A DNA stretch of 64,000 nucleotides, taken from positions 35,194,873-35,258,872 of the forward strand of contig CM053265.1 in NCBI GenBank assembly GCA_028583415.1, given 5' to 3'. The notes under the pieces were generated by a model. That model saw nothing but the letters and a program-made list of their open reading frames with translations. It was not told where the DNA came from and did not search any database. Below, one piece after another: positions 45,305-56,632 of the stretch. Origin of the DNA: Protea cynaroides. Its lineage: Eukaryota > Streptophyta > Magnoliopsida > Proteales > Proteaceae. A program made the position numbers and the translations under genes. Position 1 is the first letter of the stretch, and every line of letters starts with the position of its first letter.

Positions 45305-46439
45305 GCTTTGGTAGTCTCGAGCAAAGAAAAATATAAAAATAAAAAAATAAAATAAAATCCTAACTCACTTTCGTAGGAATCACGATTGCACTTAGCATGT
45401 GCAACAAGCCTTAAAACCCCTAAGTTACCCCTAGTGGACGAGTTGTGTCTCGTGAGTATTTTTAGAGAATAAACACACAAAATTCATATAGAAATTTCAA
45501 ACTTTAATTTTGGTATTAAGGAAAGAGAGCACACACATATCTTATTAGTCAAGACACTCAACTTGGGATCAAGAAAACATAGAAACCCCCACACTTGAAC
45601 ATTGCTACCTCATATGATTCAAACACTAAGGTTGCATCTCAATTAGGTGTTATATCTTCCAAACATATCTCTCCTTAGGGTGAACCCTTTGTAACATACT
45701 GGTAACCAAGACCCAAGAATAGCTTTCGACACTTGTATTTTTTTTTTTTCTTTCTTTCTTCCTCTTTAAGCTACTCCACTACAATTGGCTTGAAAAGTGC
45801 AGGTGGCTATGCATTCCCATGTTACTATGTAGCTTCACTTTTGGCATATATATTTAAAGACATTGATGCTAGAGAGTACTTTTTTTTTCTTTTTTTTTTA
45901 AGAAGAGCTGTATCCAAGGAATTTCAATCAAGACACCTCGCTTCTTGAGGCGGAATGTCCTGTATAGTTCCAAGAACAAAAAAAAACTCTTATATTATTA
46001 TTTTCTTATTATGATTTTTTTTATAGTACAAGGTCTAAGCTTTATTCAAAGGTTGAAATTACCAACTATAACCATAAAATATTCATCCCTTCAGGAGAGG
46101 TAAGATGTATTTTCTAACTTAATTCTCATATCAAAATACAGCCTAAGTATTATCCTCACATAGGGTTTCATTACTTCATATGTGATAGTTTCCTAGGTCT
46201 CTTTCTCCTTCCTCTTTTGTGTCAAAACCATAGAAATAGTGATTGACTTTCCAAAAACCAAAGTTAAAAAGTTAAAATTTACAATGAAAGCTCAAAATTC
46301 ATTAAAATTTACAATGAAAGCTCAAAATTCATTTTTTTAATAAAATCTCAACCCTTCCCCCATACTTAAATCATGCATTGTCCTCAATGTATACAGAAAA
46401 ATAAAAGACAAGGACAAGGGGAAGAAAAAACTCCCTGAA
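45305..46439 (-). other. 3' untranslated region of element G
   Basis: Between the integrase stop (46440-46442) and the purine tract there is about 1.1 kb without supported coding. T-rich runs on the plus strand are frequent. No env-like frame is visible, which some Athila elements have. Confidence 0.5.
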
Positions 46440-47674
46440 TCAAGGATCAGTGTAAAAAGGCTCATAGAGATCCATGACCTCTTCAGTGGGGTCATGTAGA
46501 AGCTCCAAAAATGGCTTCAAACGCTGGCCATTCACTTTGCTTGTTGCACCAGTACCTGGATTTAAAATCTCAATTTCACCCGATGAGAAAACATTTTAAA
46601 CAATATAAGGGCCCTCCCAACGAGATCTAAGTTTACCAGGAAAAATATGCAAACGAGAATTATAAAGCAAGACCTTGTCGCCAGGGGTGAAAGACTTCCG
46701 GAGAATATGTCTATCATGATAAGCCTTGGTCTTGTCTTTATAGATGCGGGCACTGTCATAGGAATAATTTCTCAATTCATCCAAGTCAGAGAGCGGAGTC
46801 CTCTATGAGTGCTAGAATCTGACAAATCAAAATTTAATTTCTTAATTGCCCAAAATGCCCGATGTTCCAATTTGACTGGTATATGGCAGGCTTTTCCGTA
46901 CACCAGACGGTAAGGGCATTGACCAAGAATGGTCTTGAAAGCAGTTCTATAAGCCCACAAAGCATATATGAGGCGAATGGACCAATCCTTACGAGTAGGA
47001 TTGACAGTTTTTTCTAAAATCTGCTTGATTTGTCAATTGGACACTTCAACCTATCCACTAATCTGAGGGTGGTAAGGGGTTGCCAATTTATGGGTAATAC
47101 CATATTTTTGAACAAGGACCTCAAATGGTTTGTTACAGAAGTGTTTTCCCCTATCGCTAATGATAGCTCGAGGGGTACCAAACCAGGAGAATATATTCTC
47201 CTTTAAAAATTTAATGACTACCTTGTGGTCATTGGTCTTAGTAGCAACAGCTTCTATCCATTTGGACACGTAGTCCACAGCTAACAAGATATACTCATTC
47301 CCAAAAGACTTTGGGAACGGACCCATAAAATCAATGCCCCAAACATCAAAAACTTCAACCACAAGAATTGGGTTTAGTGGCATCATATTCCGCTTGGTAA
47401 TGCGGCCTAAAGACTGACAAGAAGGGCATGGGTTACAGTAATTAAATGCATCCTTAAAAAGACTAGGCCAGTAGAATCCAGACTGTAAAACCTTGGCCGC
47501 AGTCTTATTTGGCCCAAAGTGACCACCACACGCCTGATCATGACAATAAGACAGCACAGATTCCTGTTCATGGTCAGGTACACATCTCCTGATAATCTGA
47601 TCAGGGCAAGTCTTGAACAGATATGGATCGTCCCAAAAATAGTACTTGACTTGGGAATGGAATCTATACCTATC
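46440..47674 (-). pseudogene. Athila-like integrase
   Basis: The zinc finger (HDQACGGHFGPNKTAAKVL, CNPCPSCQSLG) and DDE core are present: D in WGIDFMGPFPKSFG, D in AIISDRGKHF. The third acidic position is near HPQISG-stop-VEVSN, so the G-Q-V-E region carries a stop. Later parts (WAYRTAFKTILGQCPYRLVYG, AYHDRHI, RWEGPYIV) are in shifted frames. At least two frameshifts and two stops disable it. Confidence 0.85.
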
Positions 47675-47983
47675 CTAGACGGACCAATGGGAAGGGGTCG
47701 CACCTGTTACCAAGTAATTTACAATATCAGCGAACCAAGGCTCACTAGATATTGTAAACAACTGCTCAACTAGGAAAGACTCGTTGACTGGTGAATCAAC
47801 AGTCAAAGAATTAGGCATTCGGGATAAGTGGTCAGTAACCAGATTTTTTAATCCTGGTTTATCCCTAATCTCTAAGTCAAACTCTTGTAAAAGCAAAACC
47901 CATCTAATGAGACGAGCTTTGGCATCCTTTTTCTGCAAGAGATGCTTGAGAGCGGCATGATCCATATACACAACGACATGGGA
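47675..47983 (-). pseudogene. Athila-like RNase H C-terminal segment
   Basis: Starts in YMDHAALKHLLQKKDAKARL and includes WVLLLQEFDLEIRDKPG and NLVTDHLSRM, the end of RNase H and the connection to integrase. It is in a different frame from RT after an indel near 47985, and it ends at a frameshift near 47690. Confidence 0.8.
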
Positions 47984-49257
47984 TCATATCAAGTAGGCAC
48001 GAAATTTCTCTAAAGCGAATACAACAGCTAAGAATTCTTTTTCAGTGGTGGTGTAATTAAGCTGTGCATCATTTAAAGTCCTACTTGCATAACAAATTAC
48101 ATGGGGTAACTTATTGATCCGTTGCCCAAGGACAGCTCCTAATGCAAAATCAGAAGCATCACACATAAGCTCAAAGGGCTCTGTCCATATGGGTGCCTGA
48201 ATAACGGGGGCAGTGGTCAAAATCTTTTTGAGTTGATTAAAACTCTCAAGACAGGCATCATTAAACTCAAATAGCTGGTCTTTAGCAAGCAAAGAGTTGA
48301 GAGGACGAGCAATTTGACTAAAATCTTTAATGAACCTCCGATAGAAATCGGCATGCCCTAGAAAGGAGCGAATGTCCTTAATAGATTTGGGAACAGGTAA
48401 CTTTTCAATCAATTCTACTTTGGCTCTGTCAACCATGATCCCATCTTTGGAAATGATGTAACCTAACACTATGCCCTGTTTTACCATGAAGTGGCATTTC
48501 TCCCAATTTAAAACTAAATCTTTCTCCATACACCTGACAAGAACTAAGGAAAGATTATGTAGGCAATCAAAAAAAGTAGACCCATGCACAGAAAAATCAT
48601 CCATGAATACTTCTAAATATTGTTCTACCATATCTGAGAATATGCTCATCATGCACCTTTGAAAAGTGGCAGGGGCATTCCATAGCCCAAAAGGCATGTG
48701 CCGGTAAGCATAGGTTCCGTAGGGGCATGTGAAAGTGGTCTTGTGTTGGTCATCTAAGGCAATGTTGATTTGATTGTAACCGGAGTATCCATCTAAGAAG
48801 CAATAGTATTCATGTCCCACCAACCTCTCTAACATTTGGTCAATGAAAGGCAAAGGGAAGTGATCCTTCCACGTTGCCGTATTCAGCTTTTTGTAGTCTA
48901 TGCAGACTCTCCATCCTGTTTGGATACAGGTTGGAATCATTTCATTGTCAGCATTAGCAACTACAGTTACTCCTGACTTCTTTGGTACACATGTACCGGA
49001 CTTACCCACTCACTGTCAGATATGGGATATATGATCTCATGAGCTAAGCACTTTAGAATCTCATTCTTAATGACTTTCTTCATCACAGGATTTGCCCGTC
49101 TCTGAGGTTCCCTTGAGGGGTTGGTATCTTCCATAAGGTGTATATGATGCTGAACAATAGACGGACTAATACCTTTGATGTCAGCCACAGTCCAACCTAA
49201 GGCTTCCTTGTGATTTTGTAAGAGTTTAACTAACTCTTCTTCCAGATTAGAAGTCAA
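47984..49257 (-). pseudogene. Athila-like reverse transcriptase and RNase H start, one frameshift
   Basis: The first 96 codons (49257-48967) hold ALGWTVADIKGISPSIVQHH; a frameshift near 48990-49010 moves the frame to 49009-47984. RT motifs are WRVCIDYKKLNTATWKDHFP, FLDGYSGYNQI, MPFGLWNAPATFQRCM and the catalytic FMDD (LEVFMDDFSVHG). RNase H begins ELMCDASDFALGAVLGQ. The FMDD form and the wording of these motifs are typical of Athila. Confidence 0.88.
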
Positions 49258-49332
49258 ATCAGATGCACTAATAACAGAAAGAGTCTGGTCAGGTCCTAGG
49301 AAGGCATACTTCAGAGTGGATGGTAACTCTTT

Positions 49333-50019
49333 TTATTCTAAGCTAGGTGGTTCAACCATTGAGGGCTTGGGATTGGAAGTGGATAGAGGTCCTAGAGGTT
49401 CCACAGGTGTGTGGATACTCCATGCCTCTGATGATAAAGTATCCTCTACTCCTCCCAACTCTTCCATACACTGTGAGAATTCTGAGTCAAAGTCAATGTC
49501 AAAAGTGGTCTCTACATGGTTAGGGAATTCTTGGAGCATATGTACTTCCTCATTCGGTTGCTTACCCAGCCTAAATACATTTAAATCAATAGTTTGGTTA
49601 CCAAATGACAGTTTCATGAGACCGTTCCTGCAATTTATCAGTGCATTGCTTGTAGCCAGAAACGGTCTCCCTAAAATGATAGGGATTTGATCCCTATTGG
49701 TGACAGGATGTATTTCTAAAACAATAAAATCCACAGGAAAAAGAAATTCTCCTACCTTTAAAAAAACATCCTCTACCATTCCTTTAGGAGTTTTTACAGA
49801 GCGGTCAGCTAGTTGAAGTGAGATGGACGTTGGTTTCAACTTTCCCAATCCTAATTGTTGGTAAACATGATAAGGTAGAAGATTCACACTTGGACCTAAG
49901 TCTAGCAGAGCATGATCAATAAAAGTGTTGCCTATGATGCAAGAGATGGTAGGACAGCCAGGGTCCTTGTATTTGGCTACCACAGGATGGTTCAGAAGGG
50001 AACTTAAATGTACAGCCAA
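49333..50019 (-). CDS. Athila-like protease region
   Basis: 228 codons. The active site is in LLDLGPSVNLLPYHVYQQLG, where most Athila copies have D-L-G-A-S; Pro replaces Ala here. IPIILGRPFLATSNALINC marks the C-terminal side. It belongs between gag and RT. Frame breaks on both sides mean the reading frame is a remnant. Confidence 0.8.
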   Translation of the reverse strand: MAVHLSSLLNHPVVAKYKDPGCPTISCIIGNTFIDHALLDLGPSVNLLPYHVYQQLGLGKLKPTSISLQLADRSVKTPKGMVEDVFLKVGEFLFPVDFIVLEIHPVTNRDQIPIILGRPFLATSNALINCRNGLMKLSFGNQTIDLNVFRLGKQPNEEVHMLQEFPNHVETTFDIDFDSEFSQCMEELGGVEDTLSSEAWSIHTPVEPLGPLSTSNPKPSMVEPPSLE

Positions 50020-50046
50020 GAATACCTTTTTAGGAATTTGACTAAT

Positions 50047-50798
50047 CTACTTTTGTGTGCATAAGTCTTTAAGGACTTTTGCATAAATAGGAATTTGGTT
50101 AATTGCATCCAAAAGTGGGATATTTAATTCTACCTGTTTGAAGACCTCTAAAATTTTATCAACTAAAGCAGTCTTCTTTTGGTTTACCAACCTATTAGGG
50201 AATGGGGCTGGTGGAGTAAAAACTCTGTCTGGGACAGTCTCTTTGGGTCTTTCAGGTTCATCAGATGAACCTGAAGAAAGAGGCTCAGTAGCTGCCTCAG
50301 ATTGGGGAACATTAACGGGAACAACTGTGGGTTTGTTCTTTGGTGCTTCATCCTGTAAGTACTCTTGGCCACTCCGTAATGCATGGACTGCATTGCATTG
50401 TTTGGAGGACCCTGATTGATTCTCTATGCCATTCACTTGAGGGTTTGACCTATTTGGTTATGGGTGATGGCATGGGTTGGTCTCTGGTTGGCTGGGCAGA
50501 ATACTCTTGTTCTTTTCATACATTAGGACAACCAACTGGGTAAGTGTCCTCTCCATACTAGTATGCCCGGCCATTAGAGCTGCCACATTCTTCTCCAAAT
50601 CACTGAGTCTGGCCAGCTCACCCGCGTTAGAAAACTTAGGGGGTTGCTGAAAATTACCTTGAGGAACAAAATTGGGTTTAGGGGGAGCATATGGTTTGGT
50701 GTGACCGGGAGGACCTTGATTTGGAAATTGGGATGGGTCTACATGGTTCCCTTGGTTCCAAGAAAAATTTGGGTGATTTCTCCATCCTGGATTGTAAA
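50047..50798 (-). pseudogene. Athila-like gag C-terminal region, cut by element E
   Basis: The minus strand reads YNPGWRNHPNFSWNQGNH from the break, a hallmark of Athila gag, then a Pro/Gln-rich region and LARLSDLEKNVAALMAGH. A frame break near 50440 separates it from the 129-codon frame at 50047-50436 (VHALRSGQEYLQ, NIPLLDAINQIPIYAKVLKD). The N-terminal gag half should lie beyond element E, outside the window. Confidence 0.8.
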
Positions 50799-51632
50799 TG
50801 TAAGACCCGTGTCAATCTAACCCGGTCTTACTACCTTGAACTAGGTTTACCCATCATGGTCGAGTCAAATGGACCAAGGGCATGAAGGAGATCGAGATCC
50901 CAGGTATCAAATCGACCCAAAAACACTTAAAATAGGGGAAGGGTCGCATACCCAGCTAAGCAGGGTCGGACCTACCAAAACAGAAAGTCAGACGCTCAGT
51001 TTTGAAGGGAGGGTCAGACAACTTAGGACCCTAGGGTCGACGGGATCATCGACCCTCCCATCGACCCTCGGTTGCCGTAAAAAAATAAAATTAGGAAATT
51101 TCCTAATTTTTTATTGGGATTCTTTCCTAATCTCAAAGGGACTTATTTTAGGATGTTCCTACTCTACTTAAAGGACTTCCCTAAGCCACTTTCACTCCTT
51201 TCACAACTCAAATTGAATTGAGAGAAAGAGAGGAGAAGGAAAAGAGGAAGAAGAAAGGCAAGGAAGAGAACTTAGCAAAAAGGAGAAGAATTTCAGAGAA
51301 AAAGTATCTTCTCAGGTATGGATACTAATTCCATGAGTTTCTACAGACCTTAGGTTAGTTATTATTGAGAGTGTGATCTCGGAGAAACCCAAACCATCAA
51401 TTTATGGTTAGGTTTCCATGGAAAACCATAGAAGAATGCATGAAAGCTATATATGTGGGTTGTACATGGTTTCAGACCATGGAATGCATGTAGAATGGAA
51501 TGTATGAGCAAGCCATAGGATTCCAAACACGAAGAATGGATTAAAAGAGGGAATTGGACCAAAGTACACAGAGGGTCGCACCGAGGGTCAATGACCATCC
51601 GACCCTAGGTGTTCCTAACCATCGACCCTCAG
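50799..51632 (+). repeat. 5' LTR of element E, left part
   Basis: Starts TGTAAGACCCGTGTC, same subfamily as the C LTRs but in plus orientation. The proximal motif cluster is at 50938-51070. It is broken at CTCAG (51628-51632) by a solo LTR. Confidence 0.85.
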
Positions 51633-53398
51633 TGTCACACCCCAATTTTGGTCTAACCAGAATGGTGTGATGAACCGCTACATAATCAACGGTTCAACCA
51701 GGATCTCAAATATGCTATCCCCATGTTATCCAAACTTATACACATCCGTAATCATAATCAGAGTGAATACACAATAGCAGAAGTCTTATAATAAGATGAA
51801 CTGAGAAACTAAGATGATATTAATAATTTAATAGCAAATTATTTTGTATTCAACTGAGACATAAATATTAAATATCAAATACATGTCTGAATAAATCCAA
51901 TAAAGAAACCTATAAAATATCTAATCAAATACACACGAGTTGCACTCGCAAGAGGAGTCGTGTGTATCTACTTCAGCTCCAGCTTCCTTTGCTGCCACAT
52001 TCCCATACGCGGACGCATTCATATAATCTTCAACAGTATAACCTGCATCATCAACTAAAAATATTCGACGTCGAGGGGTGAGCACACATCACGGCTCAGT
52101 GAGTAGCCAAAACAATGCAACAATACATATGCATGCAAATCAATTTATATCTTTGGTCTGGTATATAAGTTTGCAGTATGCAATAGAAAGGTTTAGGTAG
52201 CCAAAGGTCGTGTTTAATAAGTAATAGAAATATTGGATGGCATTCTGTATGCACATTACAACATATTCGCATAGAATCAAGCACGGCATAGGACTCAAGA
52301 AAATAGAAAACAATAGTTTGTTATTAACCAATTTAGTTTGGAGTTAAGGTTCCTCACCTTACCTTGCTATAAGATACTTTTTCAAGCTTTAGAATCACCT
52401 TTACAGTGTTATTATATTGCTAGAAGTCCTAACAAATTCGATAGAATTTAATTAAAATTTATTCAGAATTAAAAACTACTCTGTTAACTGAGGGTCGATG
52501 GTAGGGTCGGAGTCAGAATCGACCCTGGGTGCGACCCTCCCTTAACACTGAACTTCCCGAACACTGAGGGTCGATGGTCAGGAACACCTAGGGTCAGATG
52601 GTCATCGACCCTCGGTGCGACCCTCTGTGCACTTTGGTCCAATTTCCACTTTTTAGTCGATTCTTCGTGTTTGGGGTCCTATGGCTTGCTTCTACATTCC
52701 ATTCAACATTCATCCCATGGTCTGAAACCATGAATCATCCACCTAGATAACTTTCATGCATTCTCCTAGGGTTTTCCATGAAAACCTAACCATGGATTGA
52801 TGGTTTGGGTTTCTCCGAGATCACACTCTCTCCAATAACTATCCTAAGGTTTGTAGAAACTCATGGAATCAGTATCCATACCTGAGAAGATTACTCCTTC
52901 TCTGAAATTCTTTTCTTTTTTGCTAGGTTCTCTTGCTTGCCTCTCTTCTTTCTCTTTTCCTTCTCCTCTCTTTCTCTCAATTCAATTAGGGTTGTGAAAG
53001 GAGTGAAAGTGGCTTAGGGACGTCCTTTAAATAGACTAGGAACATCCTAAAATAAGTCCCTTTGAGATTAGGAAAGACTCCAATCGAAAATCTAGAAATT
53101 TCCTAATTTCTATTTTCTGCGGTAACCGAGGGTCGATGGGAGGGTCGATGATCCCGTCGACCCTAGGGTCTTAAGCTGTCCAACCCTCCCTTCAAAATTG
53201 AGGGTCTGACTTTCTGTTTTGGGAGGTCCGACCCTGCTTAGCTGGGTTTGGGACCCTTCCCTCTTTTTAAGTGTTTCTGGGTTGATTTGATACCTGGGAT
53301 CTCGATCTCCTTCACGCCCTTGGTCCATTTGACTCGACCATAATGGGTAAACCTGGTTCAAGGTGGTAAGACCAGGTTAGATTGACACGGGTCTTACA
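51633..53398 (-). repeat. Solo LTR nested in the 5' LTR of E
   Basis: Begins TGTCACACCCC and ends GGTCTTACA; target duplication CTCAG at 51628-51632 and 53399-53403. At 1766 bp it is shorter than its relatives: near 52215 the segment with the TAGCTCTATCTCTA modules is missing. Motif clusters at 53125-53260 and 52490-52630. It is the same subfamily as the LTR it entered, in opposite orientation. Confidence 0.9.
51921..52055 (-). CDS. Conserved LTR small reading frame, 44 aa (nested solo LTR)
   Basis: VDDAGYTVEDYMNASAYG... ending SCECNSCVFD and TAG. It is intact although the neighbouring intron-like segment has been deleted. Confidence 0.45.
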   Translation of the reverse strand, partial: VDDAGYTVEDYMNASAYGNVAAKEAGAEVDTHDSSCECNSCVFD

Positions 53399-53403
53399 CT
53401 CAG

Positions 53404-54879
53404 TGTTTGGGAAGTTCAGAATCTGGGGAGGGTCGCATCCAGGGTCGATCAGGACTCCGACCCTACCTCCGACCCTTAGTTAACATAATGGTTTTTAAAT
53501 CTAGAATTAATTCTAATTAAATTCTATCGACTTTGTTAGGTCTTCTATCAATATAATAACACTGTAATGGTGATTCTAAAGCTTGGAAAAGTATCTTATA
53601 GCAAGCTAAGGTGAGGAACCAGAACTCCAAACTAAATTGGTTAATAAGAAAAACTGTTTTCTATTTCTTGAGTCCTATGCATGCTTGAATTTATGCGAAT
53701 ATGTTTGTAATGTGCATACAACATGTCATCCAATATTTCTATTATTTGTTCATGCATATTTACTTTATTGTCTATAACATGATGATGATGATGATGATAG
53801 GAATAGGCATGTGTTTGTATGAGTGTGGTTGGTGTACTTGATGCGAGCGAGTATCAGGGGAGGTGTGATAAGAACGTCAATAAACGTTAACCTTTGGCGG
53901 GTCTCAGCACTTTAGCTCTATCTCTAACTCAAGTCTTGTGCATTAGCATCGTCGTATCGCCATTACTTTAGTAGAACTATTATGTCGTAGAGTATCAGGC
54001 GAGGTGGTCTCGGTCCTTGTAGTCTCTGACTCTACCGGGAGGCCTTAGCTCTATCTCTATGGACATTCTGATGGATGCTGGGGTGAGGCCTTGGATACAC
54101 TTTTTGGCATTAGGATTGGTTAGTTGCGAGCCCAGTTTGCAGCCCTCGCTAACAGGAGCTTATGTGTTGGTATGACACTATATAGCAATAAACGTAACCT
54201 TTGTTATATAATGTTCATGATTGGGCGCATGTGAGTTGACGATAAACGTGATCTTCGGGTAACATCACACACTCGTGTATAGAGGCGGGGTCAATAAACG
54301 CGACCTTTGGCTACCTAAACCTTTCTATTGCATACTGCAAACTTATATACCAGACCAAAGATATGAATTGATTTGCATGCATATGTACTGTTGCATTGTT
54401 TTGGCTACTTACTGAGCCGTGATGTGTGCTCACCCCTCGACGTCGAATATTTTTAGTTGATGATGCAGGTTATACCGTTGAATATTATATGAATGCTCCA
54501 GCATACGAGAACGTAGCGACGATGGAAGCTGAAGCTGAAGTGGATACACATGACTCCTCTTGCGAGTGCAACTCGTGTGTATTTGATTAGATATTTTATA
54601 GGTTTCTTTATTGGATTTATTAAGACATGTATTTGGTACTTAAATATTTATGTCTCAGTTGAAAACAGAATAATTTGCTATTAAATTATTAATATCATTT
54701 TAGTTTCTCAGTTCATGTTATTATAAGACTTCCGCTATTGTGTATTTACTCTGATTATGATTACGGATGTGTGTAAGTTTAGATAACGCGGGGATAGCCT
54801 ATTTGAGATCCTGGTTGAACCATTGGTTTATTAGCGGTTCAACACATCATTCTGAATACTGCAGAAGTGGGGTGTGACA
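53404..54879 (+). repeat. 5' LTR of element E, right part
   Basis: Continues 50799-51632 after the duplication and ends GGGTGTGACA. Together the parts make about 2.3 kb. It holds the second half of the distal motif cluster (53420-53485), a donor-like AAG|GTGAGG near 53611, two TAGCTCTATCTCTA modules (about 53915 and 54050) and the small reading frame. Confidence 0.85.
54456..54590 (+). CDS. Conserved LTR small reading frame, 44 aa (E LTR)
   Basis: VDDAGYTVEYYMNAPAYE... ending SCECNSCVFD and TAG. Against the 22457 copy I count roughly equal silent and replacement differences, fewer replacements than a neutral sequence should give. Confidence 0.45.
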   Translation, partial: VDDAGYTVEYYMNAPAYENVATMEAEAEVDTHDSSCECNSCVFD

Positions 54880-54882
54880 ACT

Positions 54883-54894
54883 TGGTATCAGAGC
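54883..54894 (+). promoter_or_regulatory. Primer-binding site of E (initiator Met tRNA)
   Basis: TGGTATCAGAGC three bases after the LTR end. Same site as in C. Confidence 0.9.
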
Positions 54895-55157
54895 ATCTCA
54901 GGCCCTGTTCGCTGAACTAACATACATTCGAGACAATTGTGAACTGAGATAGGATAAAAGTAAAAATAGTAATATTAACACACTATAAGCACAAGTGATG
55001 ATTGAGACCAAATTTAAAAAGAGAATAATGCATCTATAAAAGGGGAAATAATTTACATACAATGAGTGAGAGAAACAAAATGTATATACATAATGAAAGC
55101 AGAGTACAGTCCACAACCCGGACAGTTACTCTGAAGTAAAAGGAAACTAAAGTACGA

Positions 55158-55454
55158 TCAAGAAACTGGAGGCAAAGGAGGAGGCGGGGCCTCACGATCT
55201 CGGTCATAGTCCTCAGCATAGACTCTAGTCAACCAAGCTATCTGAGTCTGGGTTGTCTGTAGACTAGCTGTGAGATCGGCTACCCTCCTATCAGTCGCAC
55301 GCTGAATCTCTATGAGCTCTCCCATCCGCGTATTTGATATACGCTGGGCAGCTAGCAGCTCATCCACTCTCACACGCTGAGCGTCTAGCAACTCCTCCAT
55401 CCTCAGATCAGATCTGCGCTGAGCCTCCCTGACCTCCTGCAGCATCTCCATCAT
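55158..55454 (-). pseudogene. Antisense accessory gene of E, C-terminal fragment
   Basis: 98 codons starting MMEMLQEVREAQRRSDL and ending in a Pro-rich tail and stop, antisense to the gag of E. It is the coiled-coil end of the gene described at 32301 in C, here without stops. The rest of that gene, the control region and the gag N terminus are missing: at about 55457 the sequence jumps directly to gag. Confidence 0.75.
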
Positions 55455-55460
55455 ATCAGG

Positions 55461-56632
55461 TTGCCACCTCCACCACCAGAGCTAACAACCGTGGTGATGA
55501 ATCTGGCACAGCAGCTGCAGCAGATGCAACACGCACAGGCTCAGATGCAGGTTGCCATGGGAATTATGTTTCAAGCCACTCAGGCTGCACCCATGCACAC
55601 AGGACAAGCCAGTGCAGCACCGGTGGGTAACCACCCAGCTCCTCAGACACCTCAGCAACTGGCTGCACAGATTCTAGTGCAGGTCCCAGAAGCAGCTCAA
55701 GGGAATTACCAGTATCCACCCCATATGTTTGGGGAAAACCCCCAAAATCAGCTGGACCACTCCCGACTAGTGGAGAGATTTTTGAAGATGAAACCCAAAG
55801 AATTCAACGGCAAACCGTCTGATCCGTTGTGGCCAGCACACTGAATAAACGAGATGGAGAGAAATTTCCTCATGATGACTATCACAGAGGAAGAGAAAGT
55901 ACTATGCGCCACCTTCATCCTCAAGGGCGATGCACATCATTGGTGGAAATCAACGAAGGCATATCTACTGACCAAGCACGCCCTACTGACATTGGCTATA
56001 TATAAAGAAGCCTTCTTTGAGAAATACTTTCCACGGAGCTTCAGAGATTCGATGGAAAAAGAGTTCCTGAGTCTTTATCAGGGACAGATGTCAGTGGATG
56101 CGTACCAACAGCATTATGAAGAGTTGTTTTTCTTCGCACCACAGAGTATGCAAGAAGAAGAAACCAAAACCCGTAGGTTTGTCATGGGACAGAGAGGAAA
56201 CATCAGAGAACATGTTCTGGGCTTAGAAAAGAGAATTTATAATAAAGCTGTCCAGATTGCTTGAGTTATAGAATCGAGCCAGAAGGAGAGTTATTTTACT
56301 CAAAACAGAGGAATCAAAAGGCCAGCCAGAAATTCTTACAACGGAGGCAATAACAAGACATATAAGCCTTTCCGTCCTCAGAATTTTACTGCTGCAACCA
56401 AGACTACTCCAGCAGCTCAACCTCAGCCAAAGCCCAATTCTGAAGTCCTGAAGTGTTTTAACTGCAACCAGCCGGGACATATGGCAAGGGAGTGCCCTAA
56501 GCCCAAGAAGCAATTCCATCAAGGACGTGTATATGCTGTTACGTCTGAGGATGCGGCCCCATCACCCGATGTGGTCACAGGTACGACTGAAACTTTTAAA
56601 GTTAAAATTACATTGAATGAGCATGTAGACTA
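55461..56632 (+). pseudogene. Chromovirus E gag, two stops, cut by element F
   Basis: One frame from PPPPPELTTVVMNLAQQLQQ through FNGKPSDPLWPAH, GDAHHWWKSTKAYL, YFPRSFRDSMEKEFL and the CCHC knuckle CFNCNQPGHMAREC. Two TGA codons interrupt it (55842-55844, Trp in C; 56262-56264, Arg in C), both explained by C-to-T or G-to-A changes. The N terminus is lost with the deletion near 55457 and the 3' end with the LTR at 56633. Protease and pol of E must lie beyond the window. Confidence 0.85.
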
